In this document: piece by piece, positions 18,411 through 28,925 of the stretch | How positions within the stretch are numbered: position 1 is the first letter of the stretch | Layout: each line of letters opens with the position of its first letter | Source: Actinidia chinensis | Lineage: Eukaryota > Streptophyta > Magnoliopsida > Ericales > Actinidiaceae | Direction of reading: 5' to 3' | Assembly (NCBI GenBank): GCA_009663005.1 | Contig: VIGQ01001928.1 | Span: forward strand, 37,501-70,000 | Length of the DNA: 32,500 nucleotides | Program-made: the position numbers and the translations under genes | The notes under the pieces: generated by a model | Database searches by the model: none | Seen by the model: the letters and a program-made list of their open reading frames with translations, nothing else | Told to the model about the DNA's origin: nothing

Positions 18411-18880
18411 TACATACCACAGCTATGTTTAAAAACAGATTTGAGGGTTGATACGAACTATTAGTCCATAAAGAAAATTTTAAACCATATTTTCTAGTGT
18501 AAAAATTAAATTATGAACTAATAGATCCATGAGAACTCACGTTCATCCTCAAAAACTAAAGGACGTAAAATTTTATGGATGCGGGTATGGCACATCTAAT
18601 CCGTGAGACTATTAATCGAAAGATAAATTTGATTGGATTCTTGGCCCAGTAAAATTGATATATGTTAGCAAAATTTCGTTCTAAGAATATAAACTTTATG
18701 AGTAAGATCCACAAGATATTCTACGGAAGAAGTAAAAAGTCAAAAGTACACTTTTTGATGTTAAAATCAAATTCTCCAAATAGGGATTTGAGTTCATTCT
18801 GGAATGATGTTAAAAGCACAAATTCCAAATGCATACATGTACACCAGTGATTCATTCTCTTTTGTTTTCATACATGAAAA
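18411..18880 (+). repeat. Segment P2, eroded copy
   Basis: Follows D4 as in the other copies: TTTTCTAGTGTAAAAATTAAATT, ATTGATATATGTTAGCAAAA, GAGTAAGATCCACAAGATATTCT. It ends in TTTTGTTTTCATACATGAAAA. No exon-like ORF follows here. Confidence 0.65.
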
Positions 18881-18885
18881 TATGA

Positions 18886-19062
18886 TTAGGATTTCCCGTA
18901 ATGTTTTATTTTTAAGCAAACATAACAAAAATTTGCTCTTATATTTAGAAACTGTGCAAATTTTTTTTTCTCAATGACATCAATTAAATAAATACACATT
19001 TGCTCCTTTGTTTTCTCAAGAATACTATTTTGTTTTTGGAAAATATGCCCATTGGGAGTTTT
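18886..19062 (+). repeat. Family A fragment
   Basis: GCTCTTATATTTAGAAACTG, TTTTTTTCTCAATGACATCA and ATTAAATAAATACA match the inner left arm of family A (compare 5603-5660). Both termini are gone. Confidence 0.5.
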
Positions 19063-19099
19063 AAACATTCTGCGCTCGTGTGGGAAAATAAATTAAGAA

Positions 19100-19600
19100 T
19101 AAAGATAAACATTTCTTTTGTGAACTCGTCAGTTGTGCTCCAACGTCGTCTAATGGTCGAGGTTGAGTACTTTGCTAGTCTGGATGATAAGATCGTTGTA
19201 AAGGAGACTCCATCTTCATGAGACCATTACGATTGACGAAGTATTCTCCTTATGTTATTGCTCATATTTTACTTCGTAATATCCGGATTGCCATACCAGA
19301 CTTAGCGGTTTAGGAAAGGAACGGCGTAAATCTCTCACCAGGTTCTTCATCTGCAATTTTAATAGGTCGCTCTCAGTATCTTCTGAGATACGACGAAACC
19401 TTGAATTCTCAATCTAAAGAGCTCATACCTATCTTATAATTCGTCGTTAGTCTGACACCTCACGACGGAGTGATTTGAGTGGCCTCACCTCCGGTCGGTA
19501 ACATTGTCATTGAGGAGGTCGCCCATAGTCATGGCCTGAGGTCATGAGCGAATTCTGATGTTAGTTGCTCGCTCCCAAATTTTTACTACACACCCTTGTT
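19100..19600. other. Unrecognised, less AT-rich segment
   Basis: Base composition is nearer 45 % GC than the surroundings. No frame stays open beyond about 70 codons and no motif is recognisable. A decayed gene or retroelement piece is possible, but nothing supports a choice. Confidence 0.35.
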
Positions 19601-20000
19601 TTAGGTTAATTTTTTTAATGGAAACCACTATGAAAGAAGTTTGCACCGAAACTTTTAAAATAAAATTGATATGTAAGCTTTACACGAGACTTTCGTGACC
19701 CTATTTAAATACCCAAAATTATATACAATGTATTGTCGGGTTCATTAACTAAATTTTAATGAGTAACATGTTTCAATCCATTAGTGATTCAATTTAGATT
19801 ACTTTCGTATGTTTTTGTTTGAAGTGTGTGAAAATATTTTCAGTTAGATTAAAAATGTTATAAATTTTGTGAGGATGTATGATCACACTGTGAATAATTA
19901 TGACGTGGAGAAATGAAAGTTCAATGAGTCTACGTTAATTGTAGAGATATGAAGTTCGAGAAGCTTGTGTTTTGCCGATCACGGGAGGGGTGTGATGATT
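19600..20000 (+). mobile_element. MITE family B, right-half copy (old)
   Basis: Aligns with 8585-9080: GAAACCACTATGAAAGAAGTTTG, CATTTAGTGATTCAATTTAG-type sequence, TTTTGTGAGGATGTATGATCA, and the end GGGAGGGGTGTG. More diverged than copies B1 and B3; the left half is absent. Confidence 0.6.
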
Positions 20001-21460
20001 GTGATTGTATTTTCATATTTTTTTTGTTAGCTATATTCCTTCTTGCACTCTCTCTCGTCCTACTATAATTTTTTAATATCATCTCCTATTATTATTAAAA
20101 AAAGTAATTAAGAATTTTTTAATTTCTTTTTTACATTTACCTTTTGATTATTATTTAATTTTTTTTTTGGGGAGTACGACACCATTGGAGAAAAAGAAAA
20201 AAAAATATTGTTCACATGTATACATGTGTTAAACTTGACATCAGTCGCAAGAGATTTTGTTAAATTAAAAGGTAAAAAAATATCTTTGTTTGTTAGCGCA
20301 ATTTTTAACAATAACTCTATCGCCTCTTATTAGAAAAAAGACTAAAAAAGTAGAGACCAAGATGATAATTCCTATTATCATTTTTTACTAAAACTTGTAG
20401 TAAAGTTAGATTTATGGGGTTTTATTTTGTCATCTGATATTGTGCAATTTAAAAAAAACACCACAATATATTAATAGAAATTTGCGACGTATTGATATGG
20501 TAAAAAGTTATTATTTTGTCTTAGTATTTTAGTGATAAAGTCAAAACTACAAAAAATGCGATTATTAATTTTTAAGGATAATCTCAAATTAACAATCTAA
20601 ATTTTTGATTTTAGTTTTTTTTAAAAAATTATGTAATTAGTTTGACATTAAAATTTTATAAATGAGAAAGAAAAATTTTAAAAAAAATATTATAAATTTT
20701 TGATTCCATATTTTTTGCCGTATATTAAAAAACTTAATGATGTGCGTAAATGAAATTATAAAAAAACCTTTATCATAAAACTGGTTTTATATAAAAATTA
20801 AGGAAGTGAAAGTAAAAATAAAAATAGAATCAAGAGTAATTACAAAAATAAAAAAATCATGGGTTGCTGACAAAATAACAATTAGAAGGGAGAATTGAGG
20901 CTAAAAGTTTAAACTAAAAAAACAAAAAAAGTGATGCGTCAGCCCAGCAATTTGGCATGAGTTTATGGGAAATGAAGTCGGCAGCCGACATAGGAAATAG
21001 GTCACCTAAAACTTCATCCTTCCGTAGCATCTAAATTCCTTTTTTGTGCTCAACTCCGGAACCCAAATCAATGATTCGGACAGTCAGTTTTGTAATGAAG
21101 AATATATATGCAAAATATCAGTTTTTTCAATCATCAAATATCATAATTATAAGAATAAAATTAATATCAAATTTTAAGAAATAAACATTGATATAATTAT
21201 CAATTACAATTTTTAATTTATAAAACAAAATTAATTTATTAATGATATATATGATGTTCGATATATTTAAAGCTTTTACATAAACAACCAATCATCACAA
21301 TCCTCTAAGACAAACGATTTGGATCTCTACGCCGACTCCAGGAATGAGGAGGACCACAACAAAAGTTTGGATAGAAACAAAGTGATGATCGTGTTGGTCC
21401 CACTCCCCACCAAAGAGTTGGTTTGTGTCAGGTTGGTTGGCATCGGTTAAGGAATTATTT
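20001..21460. other. No gene seen; AT-rich spacer
   Basis: Long A/T runs and scattered short ORFs with Lys/Asn/Phe bias (for example 20108-20311). A less AT-rich island at about 20935-21065 and another at 21305-21445 contain no recognisable feature. Confidence 0.55.
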
Positions 21461-21466
21461 TTTGGG

Positions 21467-21556
21467 AAATGCTATGGGCCCCCATCCCAAGTGGTGTGAA
21501 GTCCACTCCTCTTGTTAGTGGCATTGGGATATCCCAAATGGGATACTCATAGCATT
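21467..21556. mobile_element. Tiny hairpin MITE, about 90 bp
   Basis: The left end AATGCTATGGGCCCCCATCCC pairs with the right end, reverse-complemented AATGCTATGAGTATCCCATT. The outer 9 bases AATGCTATG are perfect, and an inner CCCAAGT/ATTGGGAT pairing is weaker. Almost the whole element can fold into one hairpin. No coding capacity. Confidence 0.6.
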
Positions 21557-21559
21557 ATT

Positions 21560-21994
21560 CATATTTTTGGTACCTTTATGTTTTTTAGATCGAATATCAT
21601 CCTATTTTTATATTAAGACCCCTTTGGGCAAGTAAAAAAATTTAAACAAATATTTTGTTTATTTAAGTGAAATGTGATAAAAAAAATTCTCACACACTCA
21701 TTCCAATTAAACATACCCCACATAACACCCAGAAATACAATATTTTTAAGCAAAAAAGCCCTACCCCAAACAGGCCTTAAACAGTTACAGTCCTTACAAT
21801 ATTATAATATGAAATTAATTCATTTTAACGCGCGTATTGTATTGTTCAATTTTATGCAGTTTTTGTTATATATATTTTTAATAGCAGTGTTTTAATATTT
21901 TAACTTTTAATGCTAGAATCAATATTTAACTTGTCTTTATAGTTTTTTTAATGGTAAAAATGACTCCGTTTGATTACGTACAAGGGTATTGGAA
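21560..21994. other. No gene seen; AT-rich spacer
   Basis: The plus ORF at 21674-21895 is Leu/Ile/Phe-rich noise with no motif. Confidence 0.5.
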
Positions 21995-22645
21995 AAAAAT
22001 TTCACTGATCCTGTCATGATATTTTTGACAATACGTCTTCTCTTTCGGATTTTTAAATAAATTGATCTCTTTTATTTTTGAAATTATTCAAGATTTTCCA
22101 TAAATTATTATTTTTTCTTTTTATAAAAATACAAGATTACTCTTTATCTTTAGTGCCCTCCAATTTCTTTTCTCAAAATATCAATTAAAATAATAAACTT
22201 CTCTCTTTTTTCTCAAAACACTTTTTTTTTTGTAAAATATCCGATTTTTATTTTTATTTTTAAAGAAAAGATTTTATAAATAGTTTACTTTTTAAGTATT
22301 CCTAATCAAAACTATTTCTTTAAAATAATAAACTTATTTATCAATAGTAATGTTTTTTTTTAAATCGATATAATATCTTTTACTTTTTAAATGATCCTAA
22401 TCTAAAATTAATTAAAAATAATTTGTTATCAATTTTTTTTAAAAAGAGAATGCTTATTTATTTAATTGGATGTATTGATTAAAAATTGATTATCTAAAGA
22501 TAATTGCAATTTTGTCATTTTTTTTTTAAAAGATGGCACCTGTTAAAATTTAATATATTTTTAAAAAATAATAAAATTAATACCATGTAAAAACTATAGA
22601 AAAAATGACTGCATTTATCAAAAAATCACGAGATTAGTGAAATTT
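21995..22645. mobile_element. Foldback MITE family A, copy A2
   Basis: The left end AAATTTCACTGATCCTGTCA and the right end (reverse complement) AAATTTCACTAATCTCGTGA are an inverted pair, with paired internal arms as in A1 (AAAATATCAATTAAAATAA against ATACATCCAATTAAATAAA). Confidence 0.72.
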
Positions 22646-22649
22646 TTGT

Positions 22650-22919
22650 ATCAAATTTATTAAAAATAAAAGGCGCCGGATAAATGTGGTAAAGACTGTA
22701 AAGTCCAAAATCATATTGCGCCTTTTCCCTGGGTCAACCGTTAGAATTTTAGGTTTGCTGGGAAGTGTGAAAGTCTATATATTCACTTAGGATGGGCCCT
22801 GCAGAATCATGAATCCTACCGGTATAAACTGCCAAATGCAATTTTCATATCTTTTTCGATTCTATTTGGTGTGACAAGATTACATCAAGATTTTAAATAA
22901 TAATAATAATAATAATAAA
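22650..22919 (+). repeat. Linker of composite copy 2, rearranged
   Basis: Only the later part of the linker remains: TGGTAAAGACTGTAAAGTCC, AATCATATTGCGCCTTT, then CTATATATTCACTTAGGATGGGCCC, which parallels 25940-25985. The part that would show element E presence is deleted. A short (AAT)n lies at 22898-22917. Confidence 0.55.
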
Positions 22920-23290
22920 TTCGGTTGTCTTGGTATAATATTTTTTTTAGTTTTTTTAGCTTTTGAGTTTTTTTTAGTCTTAATTTTTTCACCATTTGTC
23001 AAGATTTTACACTTTTTTTAGTTATTTTTGATAAATGAGTTTGGAAATGTAAATTTTTTTATTGACTTTGAAACAAAAATTCACCATAGAAAAAAAAACT
23101 AAATTTCGGATAAAAGTGATTTTTTTAGTCGTTAATGAATTTTATATTTTCGGACTCTTCTCGTCAAGAGAAACTGAAAAAATTTAAAATTTTGATCAAA
23201 TAGTAAAAAATAGTTTACTAAAGACGAAAAAACTTAAAAATCAAAGCAGCTAAAAAACCCAAAATACTATGCCCCAAATAGGGAGTAAGT
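22920..23290. mobile_element. Foldback MITE family D, copy D2
   Basis: The left arm TTTTTTTAGCTTTTGAGTTTT and the right arm (reverse complement) TTTTTTAGCTGCTTTGATTTT extend into paired TTTGTCAAGATTTTAC and TTTGATCAAAATTTTAAA sequences. Confidence 0.62.
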
Positions 23291-23800
23291 CTGTTCCTTA
23301 AGCTACGTTTGATAACAAATTTTGAATGTGATATTTACCTATTAGTTCTTTTGGGGCCACTTTAACACGTTCTAGTGCAAAAATTAAATTATGATTAATT
23401 GTCTATTTGAGACTGTTAATCATAAAAATAGCGAATTTCACTTTCAAATGGGAGGTGGGTATTACTCATCCAATCTCGCAGGCTATTTCAAGAGGAATGA
23501 TGATTGAATCCTTATCCCTTAAATTGATATCTGTTAGAAAAAGTTTTCTAGGATATAAATTTGTGAGAAGATCCCACATATCCTACAGAGAAGTGAAAAG
23601 TCAAAATTACACATTTTGATTTTACAGTTCAAATCACATCTCCCACATATGCATGGATTCTATTTATTAGCAAGACAGCCACACGAGCTGTACCCGATCA
23701 TCATTTATTTTCCTTCTTTTTTCATAACTGAAAACTTACATATGACTCCGATAATCTCAAAGCCATTACAGATAATAAGCGCGCACGCACAAAAACAAAA
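23291..23800 (+). repeat. Segment P2, copy 2
   Basis: Same landmarks as copy 1 (GTTCTAGTGCAAAAATTAAATTATG, AATTGATATCTGTTAG, GTGAGAAGATCCCACATAT, CATAACTGAAAACTTACATATG). The two plus ORFs in it are not shared with the other copies. Confidence 0.7.
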
Positions 23801-23883
23801 TTAAGAAGCCAAAAATTACCTTGTTACAACATTCAGATATATATATAGAGAGAGAGATACATAATTTCCTTGTTACGTGTGTG

Positions 23884-23886
<3 letters not shown>

Positions 23887-23924
<38 letters not shown>
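23887..23924 (+). repeat. (AG)19 microsatellite
   Basis: About nineteen uninterrupted AG units, at the same place as shorter GA tracts at 7540-7552 and 26966-26979. Confidence 0.92.
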
Positions 23925-23927
<3 letters not shown>

Positions 23928-23950
23928 CTTTACGCATTCGAATTAATTAC

Positions 23951-24413
23951 CTCGATATATTCGTCCTCCTCCTCGATACTCGGCTGCTCATAATGAGGAC
24001 GTGTTCATGATTTCCGTTCAATTCCATCCCGGATCTTGGCCGGTGGTGTCAACACCACATAACGGTTGGAATGATTGCAACGTTCGCTGCATGAATTCGC
24101 CAAGACGCAGACCACCAAGGGCAACCGAGATGAAAATGAGGTAAGCGTGCCAAAATGGAATGTGGTGGTAATTTAAGCGATGCCAAAAGTGCTATTGCGA
24201 GTAGCAGAGAGCGAGACACTCACCGTACCCAAGCGAATAGGGGTGTGTGATTACGAGAAATGGGGACTGTGATTGAACCACCATAGTGGGAGGAGGAGGA
24301 GGAGAAGACGATGATACTTATCACGCGGCAAGGTTCCAACCTCGGAAGGATAAAGGCAGTAGAATATTGATAGCGCTGTAATTAGAAATCTGAGATCTAG
24401 GTTTACACGGCAT
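23951..24413 (-). pseudogene. Exon-like ORF, membrane-protein N terminus, copy 2
   Basis: Second copy of the minus-strand exon-like block. The start codon is at 24411-24413. Conserved pieces are DLRFLIS- near the start, LGYGE followed by SLLLAIALLAS, IFISVALGGL and, near the end, EQPSIE-EDEYIE. The donor-like GAG|GTAATT is conserved. The segment encoding the second hydrophobic stretch (LTWQLLSLFVFLIII in copy 1) is partly replaced by a (TCC)n expansion, reading as Ser. Frame breaks differ from those in copies 1 and 3. Family unknown. Confidence 0.42.
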
Positions 24414-24442
24414 CTTTCTTTCTCTCGCATTGAGCTCCAATT

Positions 24443-24612
24443 GGGTTTTTATTGTATTGGGGGTATATGTGTGTCTAGCTTTTTACTTTTTACTTTTTAC
24501 TTACGGTAGGTGAGTCTAAATTTCCCAATTGGGTTTTTATTGATTGTTAGCTTTTTACTTCTTACTTCTTACTTCTTACTTCCGGTAGGTGAGTCTAAAT
24601 TTCCCAATTCAT
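24443..24612 (+). repeat. Tandem ~85-bp duplication with heptamer tracts
   Basis: Two units each run TTGGGTTTTTATTG, AGCTTTTTACTT, a short run of seven-base units (TTTTACT in unit 1, TTCTTAC in unit 2), then GGTAGGTGAGTCTAAATTTC. The GTGAGTCTAAATTTCCCAATT part equals the right end of element B, which is otherwise missing from this copy. Confidence 0.8.
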
Positions 24613-24769
24613 GTGGGTTTTACGATTTTGGTTTTACAATTTGTGGGGCATATGTTTCGTGAAATTTCTAGAAAATTCAACACAGCAGAATCACGGTCAA
24701 CGAAACCAAGAAAAATTACTTTTTTTTGATACAATATTAAATACTAATAAAGGTCATTAAGAAAATGCA

Positions 24770-24921
24770 ACCGACACAAAAAAGGCAAACCACTCATATT
24801 TTTTGAACTTCTCAAATTGGGCTCTCCATAAGCCCACTTGAGATTGTCCCCTTATAGGACTGCCTTCAATGAAACCCAAAGATGGGACAGCAGCCATTAA
24901 ATTTGGCCCAATAAAGGTAAA
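24770..24921 (+). repeat. Segment S, copy 1
   Basis: About 150 bp, over 90 % like 28775-28921. Shared: CACTCATATTTTTTGAACTT, GGGCTCTCCATAAGCCCA, TTATAGGACTGCCTTCAATG, GGCCCAATAAAG|GTAAAAT. In copy 2 the plus frame is open through HSYFLNFSN, GLSISPI and MKPKDGTAAIKFGPIK to a GT. In this copy one-base indels break the frame. Similarity stops at the GTAAAAT, as an exon end would. A minus frame is also open, so coding is unproven. Confidence 0.6.
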
Positions 24922-25353
24922 ATACCCATTTTTATTTTTATCAATAAGTAATTTTTTTTAAAAATAAATTTTATAAATAGATTATTTTTTAAGTATTCCT
25001 AACCAAAAACTACTTTAAAAATAAACTTTGTTATCAATAGTAATTTTTTTTATAAAATCGATCTAAATATCTTTTACTTTTAAAATACTCACAATCTAAA
25101 CATACTTAAAAAATAAATTTGTTATCATTTTTTTTTTAAAAAAAGAGAATGCTTATTTATTTTAATTGGTGTATTGAGAAAAAATTAGAAAGACCTAAAG
25201 ATAAGGGCAATTTTATTATTTTTAAAAAAAAATATTGGCACCTGTGAAAATTTTGATAATAGTTTCAAAAATAAATGAGATCAATACCATTTTAAAAACT
25301 ACAGAAAAAGTGATTGTAATTATCAAAAACATCAGGGGATGTCAGTGAAATTT
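24922..25353. mobile_element. Foldback MITE family A, copy A3, left-truncated
   Basis: Starts inside the element (TATCAATAAGTAATTTTTTTT) right after segment S and keeps the whole right arm to ATCAGGGGATGTCAGTGAAATTT. The missing left arm marks the junction between composite copies 2 and 3. Confidence 0.65.
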
Positions 25354-25445
25354 AATAAAAGAAAAAAAAGAAGAAGAAGATTGGGAGAAATAATTTCTGA
25401 CTTTTCAATTGCTTTCTCAAGGGTTTATCTAAAGTACACATGGGA

Positions 25446-25797
25446 TATTTGGTAACGTTACCATTTTTTTATTTTTTATGTTTTTTTTTTGTAAGACAGA
25501 AATTACAATATATTTGTATTTATTTTTTTAAAATTATTTGAAAACAACAATATGGTAGCAGTGGTTGTGACGGCAGCGTTGACGATGGAGACGATGACGC
25601 GGTGAAAATGCCTTACCGAAAATCAATTTTTGGTAAACAAATGAAAACCTATGTTTTTGGTGTTTTTTACTATTTTAATAGAAATCGTAAAAACTTTTGC
25701 CTTGTTTTTAATTATAAGTACAATACAAACAAATTTTTGTTTATATTTATACCAAAAAAATAAAAATTAAACCAAAAATAAAAATTACCAAATAAAC
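25446..25797. mobile_element. MITE family E, copy E1
   Basis: The left end GATATTTGGTAACG and the right end (reverse complement) TTTATTTGGTAATT share TATTTGGTAA; length is about 350 bp. It interrupts the linker that is continuous at 6215-6270 (only a CA repeat there) and at 2045-2075. A second copy begins at 32395 and is cut by the window end. The GC-richer centre (GACGGCAGCGTTGACGATGG) has no ORF. Confidence 0.6.
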
Positions 25798-26044
25798 TTA
25801 GTGTGTGCTTCTAAAGATTGTTGATCAATAAACTCTTTTGAAAAAGATATGTTATTTTTACATAATTTAGGAATTGCGTTAAAAAGCAGTCCACAATCAT
25901 ACTGCGCTTTTAGCTCGCTGTTTGCTGCGATGGGCAAGAAAGTCTAATATATTACTTAGGATAGGGTTCCCTCCCGCGTCAATGCACTTTCCCTTATATT
26001 TTTATTGGTGTGACAGATTACATCAAAATTTATAATTTTTTTAA
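25798..26044 (+). repeat. Linker, copy 3, right part
   Basis: CTTAGTGTGTGCTTCTAAAG through CTCGCTGTTTGCTGCGATGG matches 6271-6390. Then a less AT-rich GGGTTCCCTCCCGCG piece leads into family D. Confidence 0.6.
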
Positions 26045-26435
26045 TTCGGTGTGGGGGTGGTATACTGATTGTTTTAGGGTTTTTTGCTTTTTAAGTTTTG
26101 AGTTTTTTTTTTGTTTGAATTTTTGTCACCATTTATAAATTTTTACAACCTTTTCAGTACTCTTGATATTCGAAAATGTATTTTTTTTTGAATTTTGACA
26201 CAACAATTCACTATAGAAAAAAATATCTAAATTTGGATAAAATGCTTTTTTTTTAGTTTTTATTTAATTTTTTTCTCAAATTACTGATTTTTTTTAATAT
26301 TTTCGAATTCCTCCGTTAAGAGAAACCAAAAAAATTAAATTTTTTATCAACTAGTAAATTTTTTTACTAAAGACAAAAAAATTTAAAACAAAGCAACTAA
26401 AAAAATCCAAAATAACTTACCCAAGAGGGATTAAT
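26045..26435. mobile_element. Foldback MITE family D, copy D3
   Basis: Left arm TTTAGGGTTTTTTGCTTTTTAAG against right arm (reverse complement) TTGGATTTTTTTAGTTGCTTTG. The outer right end is CTTACCCAAGAGGGATTAA. Confidence 0.6.
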
Positions 26436-26900
26436 GTACGTACCCTAATACTTTTTGATAACAAATTTTGAGGTTATTTGAACAATTATTTATGTGGGAC
26501 TACTTAACCATTGCTAGTGTAAAAAGTAATTCTGATTATAGTCCATTGCGGCTCGTTAATATCCCAAAAATAGAAAATTCGGAATTCCGAATGGTAATGG
26601 TATTGCCTCATTCCAATCTCCAATTCTTGGCGGATATTCATTAAAGAGGAATTATGATTGAATTTCCTGATCCCATTAAATTGATATATGTTGAGCAAAT
26701 TTGGTCTAGAATATAAAAATTGTGAGAAGATCCAACATATTCCTACCAAGAAGTTAAAAGCAAAATTCCAACTTTTTGATATTATATTCCTTCTGCTGGA
26801 TTCCTTATAAAACAAGACAGCCCATGATACACCAATGGTCTGTATTCTTTTTGTTTTACATATGCTCCGACTCTTCCGACCATCTCAAAGTTTATTAAAC
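26436..26900 (+). repeat. Segment P2, copy 3
   Basis: Same landmarks (AATTGATATATGTTGAGCAAA, GTGAGAAGATCCAACATATT). The minus ORF 26504-26815 lies wholly within P2 and is not open in the other copies. Confidence 0.68.
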
Positions 26901-27006
26901 GGATAATAAGCGCAGGTCAATAAAATTAACCTTATTTTCTTGTTACATATAGATTAATATATATAGAGAGAGAGAGAGGGAAAAGTTTATGCATGTCATA
27001 AAATAC

Positions 27007-27476
27007 CTCGGGATATTCATCCTCATCCTCCATCCTCGGGCGCTCCACAAGGCGGACGTGTTTCATGATTTCCGTTCATTCAAGTCCCCGGATCTTGGCC
27101 GGTGAGGCACAGCACATAGCGGGTGGAATGAATTGCAACGTTCGCTTCATGAATTCGCAAAAAGACGAGACACCAAGGGTCGACCTAGAGGAAATGGGGT
27201 AACGTACCAAAATGAGTGGCGGTATTTAAAACGAATGCCAAAATTGCTATTGCTAGGAGCAGAGAGCGAGACCACTCACCGTACCCAAGCGAGATAGGTG
27301 TACGATTATACGGAGACAGGGAGTTCGATGGAGACCACCAGTAGGGGGACGATGATATGATGAAGACGTGAGACGTAGCAGCTGCCAAAGGGTTCCAACA
27401 TCGGAAGGAATAAGGCAGGAGAATCTTGATGAGCGCCTGGAAATAGAAGAAATCTGAGAGCTATGTTTATATTCAT
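27007..27476 (-). pseudogene. Exon-like ORF, membrane-protein N terminus, copy 3
   Basis: Third copy. The start codon is at 27474-27476 and the donor GAG|GTATTT (one A fewer than copies 1 and 2) at 27005-27007. Conserved pieces are LGYGEWSRSLLLAIAIL (in phase here), PPAKIRD- or TTGQDPG-type sequence depending on frame, and an acidic end. It has its own set of one-base indels. Element B (27529) lies just upstream, as in copy 1. Confidence 0.42.
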
Positions 27477-27528
27477 CTTTTCTTCTCGCGCTTCAGCTTA
27501 GCTCGTGATGAACTGTATATAAGGCTTT

Positions 27529-28533
27529 GGGTCAATTAACACTCACTTCCCGTCGAGGTTACGAAAAAACGATTGAGCTCTATTACATTTTTTAAAATAG
27601 CGTTGGCCAACCTTCTGTTGTCTGACACATGTCAATTAATTCCCCAATTCGGTACAACCCATTTAGTAACTGTGTTTAAGAATGCAGAGATCACCATTTT
27701 ACACATATTTTTCGAATACAGTTCTACCCTTACTAAAATCTGATTAATATTAGAATTTGAATTGGATAATCTTTTAGAAGGCCAATTGTAAAGCTATAAA
27801 CGTTCGTAACAACCAATTATTTATTGCCACATCATTAATTTATTAACAAAAATATTTTGACCGTCACAACACTTAATTTAGCTATGCTACTATCATTGAG
27901 CCCACGCTCAACCACCCACTCACCCCACCCTCTAACCATGTGCAGTGGGTGTCACCTCAAGTCCACTCGAAGTAAGAAAACATACCTATCTTAATTCCTA
28001 ATTGTAGGTAAATTTTTTTTAACATAAACCACTACGAAAAGAAGTTTGAATTGAACTTTTAAAAAATTGGCATATAAGGCCGTTACTGAATACTTTCATA
28101 ACCATAATTTTGGAATACATAAAATGAGAATACCATCTAATTTTTATGTCAATGCATTGCCGTGGTTCCTTAAACTAATATTTTAATGAGTAACATATCA
28201 TATCCAATTTAGTGATCCTATCTTAGATTGCTTTCGTATGATTTTTTTAAGAAAAAAAATTAATTTGAGTTGTTGAAAATATTTTCATTAGATTAAAAAA
28301 TGTATAATTTTTTTTGGTGAGGGTGTATTGATCAACTGTAATAATTCTCACCATTTCAACAAAAATAAATAAATAAATGGATTCATGGGTCAACAGTCTA
28401 ACCATGCATTGAATTGTAATGGTACTATGTGAAATTCCACGTATATAATAGGGCAGTAAAGTGCTATTTTAGGAAAGTAGAGATGCCCAGTGTGTTTGTC
28501 AAATACCTAGAGGAGGTGAGTGTAACATTCCCA
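27529..28533. mobile_element. MITE family B, copy B3
   Basis: Full-length copy of about 1.0 kb. The left end GGGTCAATTAACACTCACTTCC and the right end (reverse complement) GGGAATGTTACACTCACCTCC are the best-preserved pair of the family. The interior is collinear with 8173-9092. No clear target-site duplication. Confidence 0.72.
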
Positions 28534-28567
28534 ATTGCTCACAGTCGGTCACGGCTCACTTTTTCAA

Positions 28568-28708
28568 TGCTCAATTGCTCGCTTGGTATTGGTTGATTCT
28601 GTTTTGGTTGTCGCCCAACATGTTTACAGTTTCGTTTTGTTGAAAAACTAACTGAAATAAATATCAATTGCTCGCTTGGTATTGGTTGATTCTGTTTTGG
28701 TTGTCGTC
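28568..28708 (+). repeat. Direct repeat of 43 bp, spaced about 95 bp
   Basis: TCAATTGCTCGCTTGGTATT, then GGTTGATTCTGTTTTGGTTG, then TCG occurs at 28570-28612 and 28665-28707, nearly identical. Confidence 0.85.
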
Positions 28709-28767
28709 TAGCTTTTCACATTATCCTTCTGTTACTTAAATAATATATAAAAGCGGATAAATAGAAA

Positions 28768-28921
28768 ATGCCACCTGCATACAAAAAAGGCAACCACTCA
28801 TATTTTTTGAACTTCTCAAATGGGCTCTCCATAAGCCCAATTAAGAATGTCTTCCTTATAGGACTGCCTTCAATGAAACCCAAAGATGGGACAGCAGCCA
28901 TTAAATTTGGCCCAATAAAGG
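28768..28921 (+). repeat. Segment S, copy 2, with an open plus frame
   Basis: A plus frame is open from the ATG at 28768 (MPPAYKKGNHSYFLNFSN, then GLSISPIKNVFLIGLPSM, then KPKDGTAAIKFGPIK) to the GTAAAAT at 28921. The frame runs on past it only into a (TC)n tract. Family not recognised. See copy 1 at 24770. If coding, the conserved GT end suggests an exon. Confidence 0.55.
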
Positions 28922-28925
28922 TAAA

